Source of the DNA: an uncultured Alphaproteobacteria bacterium
GTDB lineage: Bacteria; Pseudomonadota; Alphaproteobacteria; Micropepsales; Micropepsaceae
Length of the DNA stretch: 64,000 nt
Direction: 5' to 3'
Assembly: GCA_903837555.1 (NCBI GenBank)
Contig: CAILUV010000022.1
Coordinates: forward strand, 43,785 to 107,784
The notes beneath the pieces were generated by a model, which saw only the letters and a program-made list of their open reading frames with translations, had not been told where the DNA came from and ran no database searches. Both the position numbers and the translations under genes were made by a program. Position 1 is the stretch's first letter. Each line of letters begins with the position of its first letter. Shown one piece after another: positions 8,188 to 16,828 of the stretch.

Positions 8188-9268
8188 GGCCGGGAAGCGG
8201 GCGATACGCGGCGCGGTCCATCTGGTAGGAGCCCATCCACAGCGTGTCGCCGATCACCAGCGCGGTGGCGATGCCGCCGAAAGCCGGATTGGGTTCGCCA
8301 TAGGCGAGGATTTTCCAGTCCATCGCGACAGGATCGAGCTGCGCCGCCACCCAGCCGCGATGACAGGCCAGGTCGCCCTTGGCATCCAGGATCTGCTTGC
8401 GGGTGCCGCCACAGGCCGGTTCGTCGAACATCATGCCCGCCGCAATAAGCCGGTCGCCACTCCAATGGATATTGTCGAGATTGAACCAGGGTGTACGCAC
8501 CTGTCGCACGGGCTTTGATGTGTCGGCGCGATCGTATACCACCACCGTCTGGGTACCCGACACCGCGACATAGAATTCGCGTTCGTCCTTCGACAGTTCG
8601 ATACCGTTGTTACCGGGATGCTCGGTGCCGGGCAGCAGGCGCAGCTTCTTGTCGGACGGCTTCCACTCATAGACGCCACCCGTGATCCTGCCGCTGATAA
8701 AGTCGGCGCCGGTCAATCCGCCTCTAAGCTGGACATTGACCAGAATGGCGCCATCGCTGGTGGCGGTGACGCTGTTGGCGCGAAAATCCGTCGGCAGCTT
8801 GACGCAGCCGGTCCAGGCCAGCACCGGCACATCGCCCCGCGCATCCAGCGCGAAGACCTGGATGCTTTCAAACGGCCCATGCGTGACCGCGTAAAGATGA
8901 TAGGTGCCGGTAACGGCACGCGGGCGAAGCACCAGGCCGTGGGTGTCGATCACCGAAACATCGGGCGGCGTGGCGCAATCGGGATAGAGCTTGCGGTCGG
9001 GCCGCGACTGGCCGGTGTAAAGTGGGCGCGCGGTATTTGCTGCCGTATCAATAAGACTGATGCCGCCGCCCTTGCTCATGCCGCTGGCCACCAGCCACTT
9101 GCTGGTGCCGATCTGCAGAATGTCTTCGGGCTGGTTCAGGCCACAGAGGAAATTCAGCCCCATGGAGGGCGCGCAGTCGCCGGTGCCCTTGGCGACGGGG
9201 CGTTCCGCTTGCGCGGCGGCGGGCGCCGCCAGCGCCAGAAAAGCCAGAACGGCAAAGCGAGCCTTCAT
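8180..9268 (-). CDS. exported SMP-30/arylesterase-like beta-propeller
   Basis: A 362-residue protein with a signal peptide (cut after AAPAAAQA) and repeated blade-like segments, for example GLVLRPRAVTGTYHLYAV, NSVTATSDGAILV and NGIELSKDEREFYVAV. NGIELSKD resembles the NGiafSpD signature of SMP-30/gluconolactonase and paraoxonase-type propellers. The cysteines at CAPSM, FLCGL, YPDCA, TGCV, PACGG and LACH suggest disulfides. It may hydrolyse a sugar lactone outside the cytoplasm. The ribosome site GGAGGG lies six bases before the ATG. The gene is convergent with pdxA, and a ThuA gene lies 29 bases upstream on the same strand. Confidence 0.75.
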   Translation of the reverse strand: MKARFAVLAFLALAAPAAAQAERPVAKGTGDCAPSMGLNFLCGLNQPEDILQIGTSKWLVASGMSKGGGISLIDTAANTARPLYTGQSRPDRKLYPDCATPPDVSVIDTHGLVLRPRAVTGTYHLYAVTHGPFESIQVFALDARGDVPVLAWTGCVKLPTDFRANSVTATSDGAILVNVQLRGGLTGADFISGRITGGVYEWKPSDKKLRLLPGTEHPGNNGIELSKDEREFYVAVSGTQTVVVYDRADTSKPVRQVRTPWFNLDNIHWSGDRLIAAGMMFDEPACGGTRKQILDAKGDLACHRGWVAAQLDPVAMDWKILAYGEPNPAFGGIATALVIGDTLWMGSYQMDRAAYRPLPGLR

Positions 9269-9297
9269 GGGTCCCTCCCTTTTGGCGGGAGGCTAGC

Positions 9298-10212
9298 TTA
9301 CTTGGCAGCCGGGCGCGACGTGTCCATGGCGGCGAAGTCGGCGCGGTAGCTGGCGCTGTCGGCAGTCGGAAAGTTTTTCGGCACCTTCTGGGTGACACGC
9401 CCCGTGGCCGCCCATTCCGCGCCGCGCTGCAGGACGGTGATGAAGCCGACGCACGAGATCGCGATGGCGTCATGGCCCAGGGTGGTGTGGAAGATGCGCC
9501 CCTTGCCGAAACGTAGCGCCATCAGCATCGGCTCATCGAATCCGGTGCCGCGATTGGACGGATCGGCATACGCGGTGGCCAGCACCGTCATGTTTTTTCC
9601 CGGTCCGCGCAGGCGGGAATAGAGCTCATCGGTATGGTGCATCCAGTTGGCGGGAAGCCCGCGCATGATGGGGTGCTGGAGGCTGCGCGCCGTGACGCGG
9701 AACGGCGTGCGCAAACCATGCATCCCGGCGGGACCGGCGCTCGAATCGGATTCCAGCTTTCCGCCCCGGTAATACCATTTGGGTCCGGCCGGGGCGTCGC
9801 GGCCACGCCAGCCACCGACCCCGATCATCTCATTGTAAGCGGGCCAATTGGGGAAGGCGTTGTCGGCGCCATGCACCACCACCAGCCCGCCACCATTTTT
9901 CATGTAATTTTCAAATTCGCTTTTCAGCGCCGCCGGCCAGTCCGCGCCGTCATAGTTCGAGACCACCACCTGGTATTTTGCGAAGTCGGGCCGGAAGTTT
10001 GAAAAATCGCCATCGTCGCGCGGCGCGGTCACCACCGTGACATCGAACACGCCCGCCTCTTCCAACTGTCGCTTCATGATCTGGGTGGTGAGCTTCCAGT
10101 CGTGATAGGCACCCCCGCTCTGGCCATCCAGAATCATCACCTTGATGGGCGCGGCCATCGCCACGCCGCATCCCATCAGCAGTGCCAGCAGCGCCAGGCA
10201 GATACGCTTCAT
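9298..10212 (-). CDS. exported ThuA-like domain protein
   Basis: A 304-residue protein with a signal peptide (MKRICLALLALLMGCGVAMA) and a glutamine-amidotransferase-like ThuA fold. Typical segments are VVVHGADNAFPNW, GVGGWRGRDAP, HPIMRGLP, HHTDELYSRL and HTTLGHD. The ATG at 10212 is chosen because the signal peptide starts there; a longer open frame lacks one. ThuA-type proteins are tied to keto-glycoside (for example 3-keto-trehalose) metabolism, but their chemistry is poorly defined. The gene lies between the propeller gene and an M28 peptidase gene, all on the minus strand with short gaps. Confidence 0.85.
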   Translation of the reverse strand: MKRICLALLALLMGCGVAMAAPIKVMILDGQSGGAYHDWKLTTQIMKRQLEEAGVFDVTVVTAPRDDGDFSNFRPDFAKYQVVVSNYDGADWPAALKSEFENYMKNGGGLVVVHGADNAFPNWPAYNEMIGVGGWRGRDAPAGPKWYYRGGKLESDSSAGPAGMHGLRTPFRVTARSLQHPIMRGLPANWMHHTDELYSRLRGPGKNMTVLATAYADPSNRGTGFDEPMLMALRFGKGRIFHTTLGHDAIAISCVGFITVLQRGAEWAATGRVTQKVPKNFPTADSASYRADFAAMDTSRPAAK

Positions 10213-10231
10213 CTCAGATCTCCGTTCCAGC

Positions 10232-11803
10232 CTAGTCCTTGGCGAAAATGCTGCCCGCCACCCAGCGCGGCCGGGCATCGGCATCGGCGACACGGCGCAA
10301 GACAGCCGCCGCCAGCGCGTTCAGCTTCATCGCCTCGTCTTTCAGGATCGGTTGGCTGAGGTCATCCGACGGGGAATGGTAGCGGGTGGATCGCCATTCG
10401 CGCTCCATCTCGAACTGCGGCGTGCCCTTGGCGAAGCCGAATTTGGGAAACAGCGCGGGCACACCTTCGCGCACAAAGCTGTACTGGTCTGCGCGGGTGA
10501 AGGAGTTGCGGTCGGGCATGGGATCGGCCGTCACCGCGATCCCCATCGGCGCGGCGGCGGCGCGCAGATCATCGCCCAGCGAGCTTTCATCCTGGCCCGG
10601 CGAAAACACGCTGGTCAGCGGCCACAGCGGCAATGCCATGTCGAGATTCAGGTTGGCCACGATACCCGCCTTCGGCACGGTCGGGCGGCGGGCAAAATAG
10701 CTGGAGCCCAGCAGGCCTTTTTCTTCGGCGGTGAAGAACAGGAACAGGATGGAGCGTTTGGGCGGCGGCCCCGCTTTCAGACGACGCGCCATGTCCAGCA
10801 CCGACGCCACGCCGGTGGCGTTGTCCATTGCGCCGTTGTAGATCGCGTCGCCATTGATGGGCGCGGCCACGCCCAGATGATCCAGATGCGCCGAGACGGT
10901 GACATATTCCGACTTGCGTTTCGGGTCGCTGCCCTCCAGTACCCCGATCACATTGGGCGAGGAAAGCTGGCTTCGGGTCGCGGCGATGCTGGCCCTCAGG
11001 CGCAACGGCAAAGCAAAACGCGGCACTGGTTTGGACGAATCCGCCAGCGCCGACAATCCGGCGAAGCTATGGCCGCTGCCCTGGAACAACAGCTCAGCCT
11101 TGGCAGGATCGAGCGCAGCGGCAAAGACGGGCGCCTTGACGTCGCGCAAGGCAGCATCGGCCAGATACATGCCGGGCTGGCGCACCAGCAGTTTTTGCCG
11201 CTCCCACAATATTTCCACCTGCCCCGGGGTGGTCAGCCCTATCACACCCACAACCCCAAGCTTCGACAGCAGCTCCAGGCGTTCAAAACGCGCATTGGAT
11301 TTGACCGCCCCGGCAATGTCGGCTGGCCCGCCGCTGATCATCACCGCGATCTTGCCCTTGAGGTCGAGACCGGCGAAATCGTCATGGCCGTGCTTTGGCA
11401 GATGCAGGCCATAGCCGATAAACACCAGCGGCGCATCAAACTGGGGCGGGCGCGGTCCGCTGCCCGCCGAAATCAGCAAGTCATCACCCACCTTCAGCGG
11501 CGTGACGGCGCCCTTGGCGTCCACCAGTTCGGCGCGGCTGGCGGCATGGTCCACCACCTGCTGCTCGAAGGTCACCGGCTGCAAATAGCCTTCGGTGCCC
11601 GCGGGCCTGATACCTTCGCTTTTCAGGCGGCCGATCACATAATCGGCCGCACGCAGATAATCGGGCGTGCCAGTCAACCGGCCCTTCATGTCGTCATGCG
11701 CCAGGGTGCTAACATCGGCCCACCATTGCGCGGCGGGATCGGCGGCAAGGGCCGGAAGGCCAAGCAGCAGAAATACGAAAAGAAGCAAAGGGCGGCGCAG
11801 CAT
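10232..11803 (-). CDS. exported M28-family zinc metallopeptidase
   Basis: A 523-residue protein with a signal peptide (cut at ALAADP), a PA-type insert around residues 95-250 and an M28 catalytic domain. The zinc ligands can be read in order: His and Asp of VSAHLDHLG, Asp of GAMDNATGVA, Glu of FTAEEKG (the preceding Glu is the general base), Asp of LNLDMALP and a late His in TRYHSPSDD. It probably cleaves amino acids from peptides in the periplasm. The gene ends 19 bases before the ThuA gene. An 18-base palindrome just upstream covers part of the AGGA ribosome site. Confidence 0.92.
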   Translation of the reverse strand: MLRRPLLLFVFLLLGLPALAADPAAQWWADVSTLAHDDMKGRLTGTPDYLRAADYVIGRLKSEGIRPAGTEGYLQPVTFEQQVVDHAASRAELVDAKGAVTPLKVGDDLLISAGSGPRPPQFDAPLVFIGYGLHLPKHGHDDFAGLDLKGKIAVMISGGPADIAGAVKSNARFERLELLSKLGVVGVIGLTTPGQVEILWERQKLLVRQPGMYLADAALRDVKAPVFAAALDPAKAELLFQGSGHSFAGLSALADSSKPVPRFALPLRLRASIAATRSQLSSPNVIGVLEGSDPKRKSEYVTVSAHLDHLGVAAPINGDAIYNGAMDNATGVASVLDMARRLKAGPPPKRSILFLFFTAEEKGLLGSSYFARRPTVPKAGIVANLNLDMALPLWPLTSVFSPGQDESSLGDDLRAAAAPMGIAVTADPMPDRNSFTRADQYSFVREGVPALFPKFGFAKGTPQFEMEREWRSTRYHSPSDDLSQPILKDEAMKLNALAAAVLRRVADADARPRWVAGSIFAKD

Positions 11804-11812
11804 GAGGCGATC

Positions 11813-11830
11813 CTGACGACATCGTCAGGC
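11813..11830. promoter_or_regulatory. perfect palindrome overlapping the M28 peptidase ribosome site
   Basis: CCTGACGA and TCGTCAGG are separated by two bases, ten bases upstream of the M28 peptidase start. On the transcript the 3' arm ends in AGG of the AGGA ribosome-binding site, seven bases from the ATG. It could be an operator or an RNA hairpin that limits translation. No regulator is identified. Confidence 0.4.
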
Positions 11831-11938
11831 GAAATCGTGACACGCCACGCGCGCTCTGGATAGACAGGTGTCGAAGCGCTGCTAGCATGGGGCGGGGGCA
11901 CATCCCGTGCCGGCCTTCACCCGATCAAGAGGAAAAAC

Positions 11939-12421
11939 ATGAAGACCTTGTGCAAATCCGCCCTGCTGGGCGCGGCCCTGTGCGCCGCCGCCACCACCGT
12001 TTGCGCGCAGGAAATCCAGCGCCTCAACCGCACCAGCCCTGTGCCGGCCATTGCCGACGCCACCGTCGTGCCGCCGGGCTACACCACCTATTACCTGTCG
12101 GGCGCCCTGCCCTCACCGATCAAGCCCGCCGCCAATGGCCAGCCAGCCGAATGGGGCGACACCGCGCAGCAGACCCGCTCGACCCTCAACAACCTGAAAG
12201 CGGTGATGGACAAGCTGGGCATCGGCTATGGCGATGTTGTCTCCGCGCATGTCTTCCTGACACCCAATGCCAGCGCGGCGGAAATGAACAAGGTCTGGTC
12301 GACCGAATTCGGCACCGCGGCCCAGCCCAACAAGCCGGCCCGCGCCACCGTGCACATCCATTCGCTGGTGGTGCCGGGCCCGCTGATCGAAATCGAATTC
12401 ACCGCCGCCAAGAAGCCTTAA
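11939..12421 (+). CDS. exported RidA/YjgF family protein
   Basis: A 160-residue protein: signal peptide (residues 1-23, cut at VCAQ) followed by a RidA domain. The Arg of PARATV (about residue 138) matches the substrate-binding Arg of true RidA enamine deaminases, and the C-terminal IEIEFTA matches the family's EIE ending. Classical RidA is cytoplasmic and detoxifies 2-aminoacrylate, so export is unusual. The gene stands alone and is followed by a clear terminator. GAGG lies seven bases before the ATG. Confidence 0.85.
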   Translation: MKTLCKSALLGAALCAAATTVCAQEIQRLNRTSPVPAIADATVVPPGYTTYYLSGALPSPIKPAANGQPAEWGDTAQQTRSTLNNLKAVMDKLGIGYGDVVSAHVFLTPNASAAEMNKVWSTEFGTAAQPNKPARATVHIHSLVVPGPLIEIEFTAAKKP

Positions 12422-12443
12422 GTTCCAGTTTCACCAAGACGCG

Positions 12444-12473
12444 AAAGGGCGGGTCGCGGTGGCCCGCCTTTTT
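12444..12473 (+). terminator. Rho-independent terminator after the RidA gene
   Basis: AAAGGGCGGG (12444-12453) pairs with CCCGCCTTTT (12463-12472, one G-U pair) around a nine-base loop and runs into TTTTT. It sits 22 bases after the RidA stop. Confidence 0.85.
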
Positions 12474-12525
12474 GTTGTCCGCATCCCGCGATGGGCTACA
12501 CTGCGATGGCGGTTCGGAGATCATC

Positions 12526-12789
12526 ATGGCAGTGCAAGACACCCAAAAGCAGTTGGCCGCGATCTGGGCGCAGGTTCTGGGCGTCAAAACGGTCGGCCCC
12601 GATGGCAATTTCTTCGCACTGGGCGGTCATTCGCTGCTGGGCGTCAAGCTGATCGGCGCCATTCAGGAAAAGATGGAATTGGGCGACGAACTGAAGCTGT
12701 CGGACCTGTTTGAATTTCCCACCCTGGCGGCCTTTGCCGAACATGTAGGCTCGCTGGCGGCGCCATCCAAGGAATTTGGCCAAATCTAG
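12526..12789 (+). CDS. stand-alone acyl/peptidyl carrier protein
   Basis: An 87-residue carrier protein. LGGHSLLGVKL carries the phosphopantetheine attachment Ser36, and the GGHS form is typical of peptidyl carrier domains of non-ribosomal peptide synthetases more than of fatty-acid ACP (DSL). The ATG at 12526 is chosen because the carrier domain starts immediately. The stop shares CTAG with the convergent phosphopantetheinyl transferase gene. It belongs to a minimal NRPS-like group with that transferase, a condensation-domain gene and an MFS remnant. No adenylation domain is nearby. Confidence 0.9.
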   Translation: MAVQDTQKQLAAIWAQVLGVKTVGPDGNFFALGGHSLLGVKLIGAIQEKMELGDELKLSDLFEFPTLAAFAEHVGSLAAPSKEFGQI

Positions 12790-13427
12790 CGCGCCGGAAT
12801 ACTGGCCGCCGTCAGCACCAGGTCATCGCGGACCGCAAAGCGGCCCGTCAGAAGACCCGCCGCCGAAATGGCATCGAAACCGTCGTCGCGCAGCGCGACG
12901 TGTATATCCCGGAACGATTGGGGCGCCGCGCCCAAGGGGCTCCAGGCCTTGAAACAGGCTTCCTTGGCACTGAACAGGATTGTGGCGACGCGCATCTGAA
13001 GGTCTGGCGACAGCGCCGCCAGCAGCGCGGTTTCGTCGGCATCGAACAGGCGCGGCCACAGCTTTTGCGTCACCCCGCCCACCCGTTCGGCATCCACGCC
13101 CAGGCCCAGGAAATCGGCGCAGCGCGCCACCATGGCGGCGGCATAGCCCGCCGTATGGGTGATGCTGCCGCAAAAGCCGTCGGGCCAGAGCGGCGCGCCG
13201 CTTTTGCTTAGGCCGATTACCCCGTCATCCCCGCCCAGCTGCGCCAGCGCAGCATGGGCGCACCACCGTCCCAGCGTGAAATCGCGGCGGCGCTTTTCGC
13301 CCGCGGCAGAGACCAGCGCGGCTTCTTCCGTCGCTATGGAGACGGGCTGGCCGACATCATCCATCTCATGGCCTGCCACACCCGGCATCAACAGGCGCGC
13401 GAGCAGACTTTGCCCCTCGCCGGTCAA
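12786..13427 (-). CDS. 4'-phosphopantetheinyl transferase (Sfp/EntD type)
   Basis: A 213-residue enzyme that moves phosphopantetheine from CoA to the active Ser of carrier proteins; the likely client is the carrier encoded next door. Visible motifs are GSITHT (87-92), GVDAE (110-114, magnesium ligands Asp112 and Glu114) and FSAKEACFKAW (152-162, Glu156). The length fits the EntD branch. The start overlaps the stop of the condensation-domain gene as ATGA, so the two were translated together. The gene itself is intact although its partner upstream is frameshifted. Confidence 0.9.
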   Translation of the reverse strand: MTGEGQSLLARLLMPGVAGHEMDDVGQPVSIATEEAALVSAAGEKRRRDFTLGRWCAHAALAQLGGDDGVIGLSKSGAPLWPDGFCGSITHTAGYAAAMVARCADFLGLGVDAERVGGVTQKLWPRLFDADETALLAALSPDLQMRVATILFSAKEACFKAWSPLGAAPQSFRDIHVALRDDGFDAISAAGLLTGRFAVRDDLVLTAASIPAR

Positions 13428-14934
13428 GCGCCGACCGTCTCGTCAAAGGACTGGAACAAGCGCGCGACGAACAGTTCCTGATCGGCCGGGCTGACGACAT
13501 TCTGATAGAAGTGCAGCGAGGCACTCAGCTCCTCGCCTTTGTCCATCAGGTGCAGGAATATCGGCGAGCTGCGCCGCGGCCAGACCTGATCCAGCTTGAC
13601 GATTTCCGGCGGCCAGGCAGATGCCTTGTCCGCGCAGTCTTTGCGTTCTGCCTTTTCGCGCGCCGTGCCCACGGAATAATAATTGAACACCGCCGGTATC
13701 TTGTTGGCGAAATTGTTCGCCTCGATCCCCGGCCGCACGCAATAGGGCGCCCAGAAATGCAGGGCTGGAATGCGCAAGGCCAGCGAAGCGTCATAGGACG
13801 CCATGATGCCGCGCAGGGTGGTTTCGAAATCCTGCGCCGGCGGCGCATGGATTTCCAGCGCGTCGGCGCAGAACATCAGCCCCACGGTGCTGGCCAGATC
13901 CAGCGCGGTGCGCTTGTCGCCCAGCACGCGGACGGGAAAGCGGTCCATCCCCGACCAGCGCGCCATGGCGCGCGAGAATATCTTCAGGCAGACCACAAAA
14001 GGCGTCACTTTCAAGGCTTCGGCGCGCGCGCACCCGGTTCAGCACCGGCGCCGGAATGGTGAAATTGCGCACCGTGCGGATGCCATTGCCCCATTGCAGC
14101 AGCGTTTTTTCCGTCGGCGAAAACATGGTGGGCTGTGCGTCGTACCAGCGGCGCCAGTAATCGATCAGCGCCGCGCCCTGAGGCGCCGTCCAGCAATTCG
14201 CGTTCCGCAAGGCTATAGGCGTTGAACAGCACCGACGGCCCAGCCAGCGGCGCGCCGCTTTCCAGGATGTCGCGGATTTCGTCGATAATGATGTTGCGCG
14301 TTCCGGCGTCGGCGATCATGTGGGCAGAGGAGATGACGGCCATCGCCTCGCCCTCTGGCAAGGCAATCACCTTGGCCCGCGTCAGCCAGTTGCCCTCGAT
14401 GTAGTTGGTCCGGGCGCAGAATTCCCGTGCGCTGGCCTGGGCGGCCGCCGACGCGGCATCGCCTCCCAGGCTGCGAAAGTCCTCCTGCTCGATCTCGAAA
14501 GCTTCGGCGGGATTGAGCGTAGGGATCAGAACCTCACCCTGCGCCCGGAAAGACACCCGCAGCGCGTCATAGCGCGTGATCACCTGCCGCACGGCGGCGG
14601 TCACCATTTCCGGGCTGGCACGAAACTGGCTCACCATGCCGATGTTGAGCGCTATCGGCTTGCCTTCTTCCGCGCCGCCGGCAAAGCGCCACCACATTTC
14701 TTGCCCCACCGAAACCGTCAGCGGGCCTTGGGCACCCTTGATGCCCTTGATCGCCCGGGCGGCATCGCGCGCCGCCAGCCAGTGAATGATTTGCGCGCGT
14801 CGGCTGCGCAGGCCCTCGCGGTCGGAATCGGTCAGGGCGTTTTTCGGCGAGCGGTAGCGGATTTCGCCATCCACCAGCGACAGGATGATGCCACGGCTTT
14901 CCAGATCGGCGATCAGGGACGGCAAGGACGTCAT
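13424..14934 (-). pseudogene. TubC-N/condensation-domain protein with two frameshifts
   Basis: Three minus-strand frames together encode one protein of about 500 residues. Frame one (from 14934) has a TubC-type docking domain (residues 1-60) and the condensation N-half, with SSAHMIADAG in place of HHxxxDG: the second His and Asp are kept, the first His and Gly are Ala. Near 14190 the homology moves to a second frame (PQGAALIDYWRRWYDAQPT), and near 14030, in a CG-dinucleotide run, to a third (LKVTPFVVCLKIFSRAMA) that runs to a normal end. Each step equals one extra or two missing bases. Stand-alone condensation proteins form amides or esters from carrier-bound substrates. It is either recently dead or carries sequencing errors. 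Confidence 0.8.
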
Positions 14935-15291
14935 GCGGCCTGTCTGTCATCCCTGAGCGAAAACAGCAACATGGCGACGAAAACCCCGAATGTGAGAACC
15001 GCGAAGGTCACAAAAGCCGGGACATAACTCTGCGTCATGTCAAACACCGCGCCAATGAAGCGGCTGGCAATAATGGCGAAGGCCAGAACCATGGCATATG
15101 TCCAGCCCATCGCGGCGCCGAATGACGCCGGCCCAAAGCCGGCAGCGATCAGCCCCGCCGCGGTGGGCAAGGCAAAACCCAAGGAGGCGCCGGCCATGCA
15201 GCTCGCGATCAACAACCCCTGGTAGCTGGGAAAAAGCCACAGCAACAATTGCGCCCCGATCATCAGCACCGTCGCGGCAACGCATAACCGC
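14931..15291 (-). pseudogene. MFS transporter, C-terminal remnant
   Basis: About 118 residues with four hydrophobic helices (VAATVLMIGAQLLLWLF, IASCMAGASLGFALPTAA, MGWTYAMVLAFAIIA, FVTFAVLTFGVFVAMLLF) look like the last third of a 12-helix MFS exporter. The frame is open to the right only until about 15291, where the sequence becomes the 5' part of a hydrolase in another frame. The stop overlaps the condensation-domain start as ATGA, so this was the first gene of that operon, probably exporting its product. Confidence 0.7.
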
Positions 15292-15817
15292 GCGGCCGGG
15301 GCTGGTAGAGATCCAGCGTCAACGGCCGAAAGCCCCGCAACGTCTGACAGGTCACATCGAACTGGGCGCTGACGCCATCCGCGAAAGCCAGCCTCTGAGG
15401 TCCATAGGTCTTGCCGACCGGCGCGCGCGTCACAGGCGCGGAAGCCATCGTCGCCGGCGCGGTCGGCGCGGTGAGCACCGGCGGCAGGGGGGCCGGCGCG
15501 GGGGCCGCCATCGTGACCGGCGCAGGCTGCGCGGGCGGCGCGGCGGTCTCGGTCAGGGGGGCGGATCGCAACGCCGGGGGCGCCGTATCAGCAGGTTTGC
15601 CGGCCGGGGCTGCGGACCAGCCTGGCGCGGGACCGGCGAGCGGCGCGACTTCGACCGGCACCGGACGCTGCAAGGTCGGCGCCGGAGCGGCAGATGCGGG
15701 CGTGGCCGTCTACCAGCCGTCGGCCGTCATGGGGGCGGCGGTCTGGGCGCAAACCATCCTACCCGCCAGCAGAGGCGGCAGGACGAACGCCCAGAAGGAA
15801 AGCCGCAATACGCGCAA
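15291..15817 (-). pseudogene. exported alpha/beta hydrolase (BD-FAE-like), N-terminal remnant
   Basis: A TTG at 15817 with GGAG six bases upstream opens a signal peptide (LRLSFWAFVLPPLLAG). An in-frame TAG follows at 15710-15712, then a long Pro/Ala-rich linker, then GPQRLAFADGVSAQFD and GFRPLTLDLYQPRPRG, the segment just before the oxyanion HGGG motif of bacterial esterases of this type. The homology ends at about 15291, where the MFS remnant begins; the catalytic domain is gone. The gene follows the amidohydrolase at 15905 on the same strand after 87 bases. It carries both a truncation and a nonsense codon. Confidence 0.65.
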
Positions 15818-15904
15818 GGAAGCTCCAGGCGCCGCCGTCAGGACGGGTTCGAAGCGGCGCGAACAAAAATACAGTGTTTCGCGCCCGCCGGGAATCAGCC
15901 CGGT

Positions 15905-16825
15905 TCAGGGCGCAGGCAGGCCCAGCGCCAATGCGGGGTTGGTCTTGGTCATCCAGTTGATATCGGCCACCGTCAGGCCCTCGCGGTGCATGGCCCGCAT
16001 ATAGTCCAGAAAACCGTGCGGCTGGAGCGGCGGATCGGTGCCAGGCGGCACGCCGCCAAGGTCCGTCGCCATGATGACGTGCTGCGGCCCCACCGCGCGG
16101 ATCATCTCGGCATAGCGTTTCAGCTTGGCGGGCTGATCCTTGCTCAAAGTGGAGTTGTAGACGAATTCCAGATAGGCGCCTTGCGCCCCGGCTTCGCGCA
16201 TCTGTTCCACCGACCATCCCATGTCGGGCGCATGGGTGACGACGATATGCTTGACGCCACGCGGCTTGGCCTCGCGAATGATGGTGAGGCCCTCCTGCGG
16301 CGTGGCATGGCCCGTTTCCAGCACCAGGCCCGGCTGGGTGCCGATCCAGCTTATGAGCTCCAGCACGCTGGGCAGCAGCTTGCCGTCTTTGGAGATGGGG
16401 ACAGTTGCGATTTTCCTGGCGCGCTTGTCCGGCGTGTCGTTGTCGAAAGTGGGAAGCCAGATCACACGGCCATAACCGCCCTTGGTGGCGACCATGCGCT
16501 TGACTGCTTCCAGATTGATGCCGCCCAGCGCGACATTCTGGGTGACGCCGCCGAAAATCTCGAAGTCCGGCACTTGCTTTCGCATCAGATAGGCGAGCGA
16601 GGCGGTGGGCTGCCAATGGTTCTTCATCACCATGCCGCGCATCCCCAGCGACTTGGCAAGTTTGGCAAGGTCGTCCGCATCGATCTTGCGCATCACGCTG
16701 TCAGGGCCCTGATGGACATGAAAATCGATCGCGCCCTTGAGATTTAACTCCCCGTACTGCGCGCGGGCAACCGGCGCGGTCAGGGCAAGGGCCAGCAGTG
16801 CCATGGCGGCGGTGGCAAGGCGCAT
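15905..16825 (-). CDS. exported amidohydrolase-like protein (DUF6282-like)
   Basis: A 306-residue protein with a signal peptide (residues 1-22) and a metal-dependent TIM-barrel hydrolase fold. Candidate ligands are His-x-His of AIDFHVHQGPD (about 32-42), the Glu-x-x-His of LETGHATPQEG, the His of VTHAPDMG and the Asp of IMATDLGG. This ligand order fits the amidohydrolase superfamily; I cannot name a substrate. Three bases separate its start from the stop of the DapA-type aldolase gene upstream, so the two are cotranscribed under the control region shared with the LysR gene. Confidence 0.8.
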   Translation of the reverse strand: MRLATAAMALLALALTAPVARAQYGELNLKGAIDFHVHQGPDSVMRKIDADDLAKLAKSLGMRGMVMKNHWQPTASLAYLMRKQVPDFEIFGGVTQNVALGGINLEAVKRMVATKGGYGRVIWLPTFDNDTPDKRARKIATVPISKDGKLLPSVLELISWIGTQPGLVLETGHATPQEGLTIIREAKPRGVKHIVVTHAPDMGWSVEQMREAGAQGAYLEFVYNSTLSKDQPAKLKRYAEMIRAVGPQHVIMATDLGGVPPGTDPPLQPHGFLDYMRAMHREGLTVADINWMTKTNPALALGLPAP

Positions 16826-16828
16826 GTT

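Noticed and set aside
10142..11863. A 573-codon open frame on the plus strand
   Set aside because: It is antisense to the M28 peptidase, whose complete set of zinc ligands proves the coding strand. The plus frame has no recognisable domain.
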